DNA of 64,000 nt, taken from JANXPZ01 sp033853925. GTDB lineage: Bacteria; Eisenbacteria; RBG-16-71-46. The notes under the pieces were generated by a model. That model had not been told where the DNA came from. It did not search any database and saw only the letters and a list, made by a program, of their open reading frames with translations. Location of the stretch: contig JAWOLC010000016.1 in assembly GCA_033853925.1 (NCBI GenBank), forward strand, positions 16,775-80,774, written 5' to 3'. The position numbers were made by a program, and so were the translations under genes. Within the stretch, counting starts at the first letter, position 1, and each line of letters starts with the position of its first letter. Of this stretch, positions 61,068-64,000 are shown one piece after another.

Positions 61068-61549
61068 CTCCTGGCCCCCGAGCTCACCGCGACGAGGGGC
61101 CGATTCAGCTCGGTCCGCCACGTCGTCGAATCGGGACTCGTCTCGGGGCCCGTCAGGTAGCACTCCCAGAGATCGGGAGCCGGCGTGTGCCCCTCGGCGG
61201 CGATCCAGCCCATGAGCTCGGCCCAGGCCGACGGCAGCCCTTCGTAGGATCCGTGGTAGATCGTCCGCGCCACGGTCACGGCGGGCAGCTCGCTCGGCTG
61301 CACGCGACCGACGGGCGAGACCGGCGCCCTCACCGGCACGCCGATCTCGAAGTCGAAGGTGCCGGGATCCATCTTCAGGTGGTGCGCGACCACGGGACCC
61401 GCGGGACCGATGCGCTGGGCGGCGACGACGGCGAGCACCTCGGCGATGCCCGGACCCATGACCTTCTGGATGTCCGCCCGCGGAACGGTGAGTCGGATGA
61501 CGGCGGTGAGCCGAGGCTCGGCCCGAACGATCCGAGGCGTTTCGATCAT
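61064..61549 (-). CDS. GyrI-like/effector-binding-domain protein (161 aa)
   Basis: Two beta-alpha-beta halves with 'TAVIRLTVPRADIQKVMGPGI', 'FDFEIGVPVRAPVSPVGRV', 'TVARTIYHGSYEGLPSAWAEL' and 'DLWECYLTGPETSPD' match the SOUL/GyrI-like ligand-binding domain found in AraC-type regulators and stand-alone small-molecule binders. It has no DNA-binding domain. The ATG has AGGAG upstream. It starts the operon with the DUF1801-like and epoxide hydrolase genes. Confidence 0.86.
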   Translation of the reverse strand: MIETPRIVRAEPRLTAVIRLTVPRADIQKVMGPGIAEVLAVVAAQRIGPAGPVVAHHLKMDPGTFDFEIGVPVRAPVSPVGRVQPSELPAVTVARTIYHGSYEGLPSAWAELMGWIAAEGHTPAPDLWECYLTGPETSPDSTTWRTELNRPLVAVSSGARR

Positions 61550-61739
61550 GAGCCACTCCTCTCGTGAGTCCGACAGTGCCATTCGGCATGGCCCGCGCTC
61601 GGCGGGCAGGACCGGCTTCGGGCCGACCGTGGCGGATCGCAGGGAATCGCGTGCCACGGCCGTGCAAATCCGCGCGTGCGAGCGACGGGGGGCGGGTTCC
61701 TCGGCCGTCGCGGAGAGCGAGGCGCCCACGAGAGTGGCG

Positions 61740-62342
61740 CTACGGCGCGCCCGCGGCGGAGGAGGTCGGGGCCTCGGGAGTCCTGCTCAGCATCCGCGGA
61801 GCGAGGGCGTAGAGCAGGAGGGCGGCCGCCGCCAGGAAGAGAGCGAGGTCGGGAACGACGCCCAGAAGCAGGGCGGCCGACCCCCCTACGACCGCCCACA
61901 GGAACGGAATCACGGCCAGCCCCCACAGCCGTCTCGGCTCGAGAGCGAGGAGGAGGCTCACGGTGAAGAGCGTCGTGGGACATGGCACGCCGAAGGCCGG
62001 CATCCGCGGCCAGCTCAGGCCACTGCCGAGCGCGAGCAGAGGATAGGCGAGGGCATCGAGACCGAAGGCCACGGAGAGCGCTTGGCGGGGCGCCCGGCCC
62101 CAGGAGAACGCCGGACCTCGGCCGACGAACCCGAGCCAGAGGAAGAGCACGCCTTGGAGCACGAAGAGCGCGCCGAACAGGCGGGCGGCGGGGTTCACCG
62201 AGGCGAAGTAGCCCCAGTGGTAGACGATTCCCGACCAGAGCCAGTGCAGGGCCAGCAGCAGGAACAGCGTCCGCGAGCCGATGCGGCCGAAGGCCAGCCC
62301 GGCGAGCCCCAGGGCCGAGAGCAGCCAGAGGACGACTTCCAT
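61740..62342 (-). CDS. DUF6064-like integral membrane protein (200 aa or longer)
   Basis: About six transmembrane segments with 'LALHWLWSGIVYHWGYFASVNPAARLFG' and 'FGVPCPTTLFTVSLLLAL' fit the DUF6064 family. Upstream of the first ATG (62342) the same frame encodes 'RLPFTHDAFLGVFSSFN', which looks like the normal N-terminus of the family. However, it has no ATG, GTG or TTG before the upstream in-frame stop. A CTG at 62411 preceded by GAGGG could be the real start. The ATG is used as the conservative choice. Function is unknown. Confidence 0.72.
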   Translation of the reverse strand: MEVVLWLLSALGLAGLAFGRIGSRTLFLLLALHWLWSGIVYHWGYFASVNPAARLFGALFVLQGVLFLWLGFVGRGPAFSWGRAPRQALSVAFGLDALAYPLLALGSGLSWPRMPAFGVPCPTTLFTVSLLLALEPRRLWGLAVIPFLWAVVGGSAALLLGVVPDLALFLAAAALLLYALAPRMLSRTPEAPTSSAAGAP

Positions 62343-62466
62343 GGGCCAGCAGACGGCATTGAAGCTCGAGAAGACGCCCAGGAACGCGTCGTGCGTGAAG
62401 GGAAGTCGCAGGTCGCCCTCGCTCGTCGTCGTCCGTGGAGCCCCGTCGGCCCGTGCGAGTCCGTCT

Positions 62467-63999
62467 CTAGTCCAGCGCTGGCGCGTACACCAGAGCGTTC
62501 AACAGCACGCGCTCGGTCGAGCGCCAGAAGAGCCGGTAGTCGGGCGCGCCCGCCAGCATGAGCACGTGCCCGCCGCCCGTGGGCTCGTCGATCGCCCAGG
62601 CGCAGCCCAGGAGCCGCCGTTCGGTCTCGGGCCACGTCCAGCCGGCGAGCGCCAACGGCGCGCGGTCGAACACCAGGGGGTTCGCGCCTTCCTTCGAGGC
62701 CTTCAGGAAGCTCTGGCCCTCGATCATCACGGGCACGCGCGCCTCACCCAGCCCGTAGCAGAGGAAGTGGCGAGGATCGGGCGTGGCCATGAACACCGAT
62801 CCGGGCACGTACTGGGGTCGCCGGTCGGCCTCGGCATCGGAGGAGTCGCGCGGTCCGGGACGGGCGCCGGCCGACCCGCCGCCCGCTCCCGCGGCGCCGT
62901 AGCCGCCGGGAGCGACGGAGCCGCCCATCGGGCCGCCCGCGTACGGGCCGGGCGGCGTCGGCCCCGCCGGCTTCACCCCCACCACCCGCGCCGTGGACAA
63001 GCCCACCTTCTCGAGCGTCGGGAACTCGGCCGCGTCCTCCATGCACAGCAGCACCCCGCCGCGCTGCACCCAGCTCCTGAGCCGTGCGATGCCCCCGTCC
63101 CCCAGCGCCTCGGCGAGCGCGCTCGCGTCGCCGTCCGGCACGATCACGGTGTTGTAGCGCTCGAGATCCGCGCGCGCGAGAGCGCTCGCCCGCAGCGCGG
63201 TGAAGCGCAGGCCCAGCCGGCGCTCGAACAGGAACCACAGGTAGCCGTACGACGTCGGCGAGACGGGGCGATCCACGAGCACGGCCACCCGCGGGCGCTT
63301 GAGGCTGCGCACCGCTTCGGAGCCGATGCCGGTGTCGCCGCGATCGGTCCAGGCGCTGTTCACGGCCACGACCGTGACCCCCGAGCCGCGGGCCAGCGCG
63401 GCGACGCGCGCGTGCAGGCTCTCGGGGTTGCGCTCGACCCGCGCCACGAACGAGCCGCGGGGGAAGTCCCGGCTCCCGGCCCGCAGTGGGCGAGTGCTGG
63501 TCGCCACCTTGAAGTCCTCCTGCAGGAGCCGGAGCGCGAGCCGCGCCGCGCCATCGTCCGCGCACGACCAGACGTAGGCGGTGGTGGCCGTGCCGCCCTG
63601 GACCCGGCCGTGCAGGTCGAGCACGGCCTCTCCGGCGGGATCGCGCAGGGCGAGCGGCGCCCAGCGCGCCAGCCGCGCCGGGAGCGGCACGCCCACGGCG
63701 AGCGAGTCGGGCAGCCGCTCGGTCGATCCCGCGGCGCCGTCGTCCGCCGCCGCGGGATCGGGGGCCGCGAGCAGCGCGCCCCCGGCCGGCAGGGCGCGCA
63801 CCGCGAAGGCCGGCACGCCGTAGGCCACGGGCAGCGACCAGGCGGTGATGTCGTAGAAGTCGTAGCGCTCCTTGGGCGCGTTCTTCCCGCGCGTGAGGTT
63901 CCGCGCGTACTTCTCGAGCTGGAGCCGCTCGTACGCCGAGTCCATCGGCGACTCGCGCTCGAGCAGCGTGCGCGCCAGGCGCCCGTTCGGCTGGGCCAG
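62467..63999 (-). CDS. M14-type carboxypeptidase-family protein, C-terminal part (5' end outside window)
   Basis: The frame is open to the right edge, with 'LAQPNGRLARTLLE' before the first in-window ATG (63945), so the start and probably the zinc-binding domain lie beyond the window. The visible 510 residues resemble the long C-terminal region of large bacterial M14 peptidases: a flavodoxin/GATase-like domain with 'VTVVAVNSAWTDRGDTGIGS' and 'VAVLVDRPVSPTSYGYLW', a Gly-rich insert near 'GGPMGGSVAPGG', and the closing 'GCAWAIDEPTGGGHVLMLAG'. Only this half can be judged; the M14 call rests on style and on the neighbour at 55218. Confidence 0.7.
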   Translation of the reverse strand: MAQPNGRLARTLLERESPMDSAYERLQLEKYARNLTRGKNAPKERYDFYDITAWSLPVAYGVPAFAVRALPAGGALLAAPDPAAADDGAAGSTERLPDSLAVGVPLPARLARWAPLALRDPAGEAVLDLHGRVQGGTATTAYVWSCADDGAARLALRLLQEDFKVATSTRPLRAGSRDFPRGSFVARVERNPESLHARVAALARGSGVTVVAVNSAWTDRGDTGIGSEAVRSLKRPRVAVLVDRPVSPTSYGYLWFLFERRLGLRFTALRASALARADLERYNTVIVPDGDASALAEALGDGGIARLRSWVQRGGVLLCMEDAAEFPTLEKVGLSTARVVGVKPAGPTPPGPYAGGPMGGSVAPGGYGAAGAGGGSAGARPGPRDSSDAEADRRPQYVPGSVFMATPDPRHFLCYGLGEARVPVMIEGQSFLKASKEGANPLVFDRAPLALAGWTWPETERRLLGCAWAIDEPTGGGHVLMLAGAPDYRLFWRSTERVLLNALVYAPALD

Positions 64000-64000
64000 G

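Noticed and set aside
1..64000. CRISPR arrays, tRNA and rRNA genes
   Set aside because: No direct-repeat/spacer pattern, T-loop signature or rRNA-like sequence was noticed on reading both strands; a tRNA search was not run.

Overview
The window is about 64 kb of very GC-rich bacterial DNA from a Gram-negative-type cell: there are outer-membrane beta-barrels, lipoproteins and multihaem periplasmic cytochromes. Several large secreted proteins end in the same kind of C-terminal Ig-like sorting domain, with an 'F/YDV.GRRV' strand and a final arginine, as seen in FCB-group bacteria. Together with tight ATGA-overlap operons, this suggests a Candidatus Eisenbacteria-like or related uncultivated FCB lineage. 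The lineage is inferred from protein style; no rRNA or tRNA gene was seen.

Layout. 0-9.9 kb: a HEAT-repeat/HD-GYP-like pair, a GAF histidine kinase divergent from an esterase, an MFS permease, a zinc-ribbon mini-protein, the queE-queC-queD operon for 7-cyano-7-deazaguanine, and an NAD-dependent epimerase. 10-14.3 kb: a GT51 peptidoglycan glycosyltransferase with an AsmA-like N-terminus, coupled to a polytopic GT-C-like/TPR protein, then a small membrane protein. 14.5-30.4 kb: a surface-protein region with two paralogous BNR-propeller/PPC proteins, a 14-repeat propeller protein, a decayed GH43-type gene, and a thermolysin-like metallopeptidase with Cys-rich repeats. Two IS110 copies lie inside it, both damaged, and 17.2-24.0 kb looks like an accessory island of lower GC.

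30.5-38.4 kb (minus strand) is a five-gene operon that reads as an electron conduit across the envelope: a membrane cytochrome b-like protein, a membrane-anchored Fe-S/FAD oxidoreductase with permuted flavoprotein motifs, a 23-haem cytochrome, a 16-haem cytochrome, and an outer-membrane beta-barrel. 39.6-41.6 kb holds an S9 peptidase. 41.7-50.1 kb is a complete-looking arginine operon, argR-argC-argB-argD-argG-argH(GNAT fusion)-argJ, with a promoter overlapped by an ArgR-like operator and no argF. 50.3-53.5 kb is a LiaF-like/LytS-LytTR envelope-sensing operon. It is followed by a peroxiredoxin-like gene with an in-frame TGA at the redox-active position and a SECIS-like hairpin, which is very likely a selenoprotein.

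54.5-64 kb carries small beta-barrels, two M14 carboxypeptidase-like proteins, a bacterioferritin-like protein, a DUF4382 lipoprotein, a DUF1801/GyrI-like/epoxide hydrolase operon and a DUF6064-like membrane protein. The genes at both window ends are cut by the window. The most notable items are the selenoprotein, the electron-conduit operon with its permuted oxidoreductase, and the repeated 3'-flanking hairpin element around the IS110 copy.
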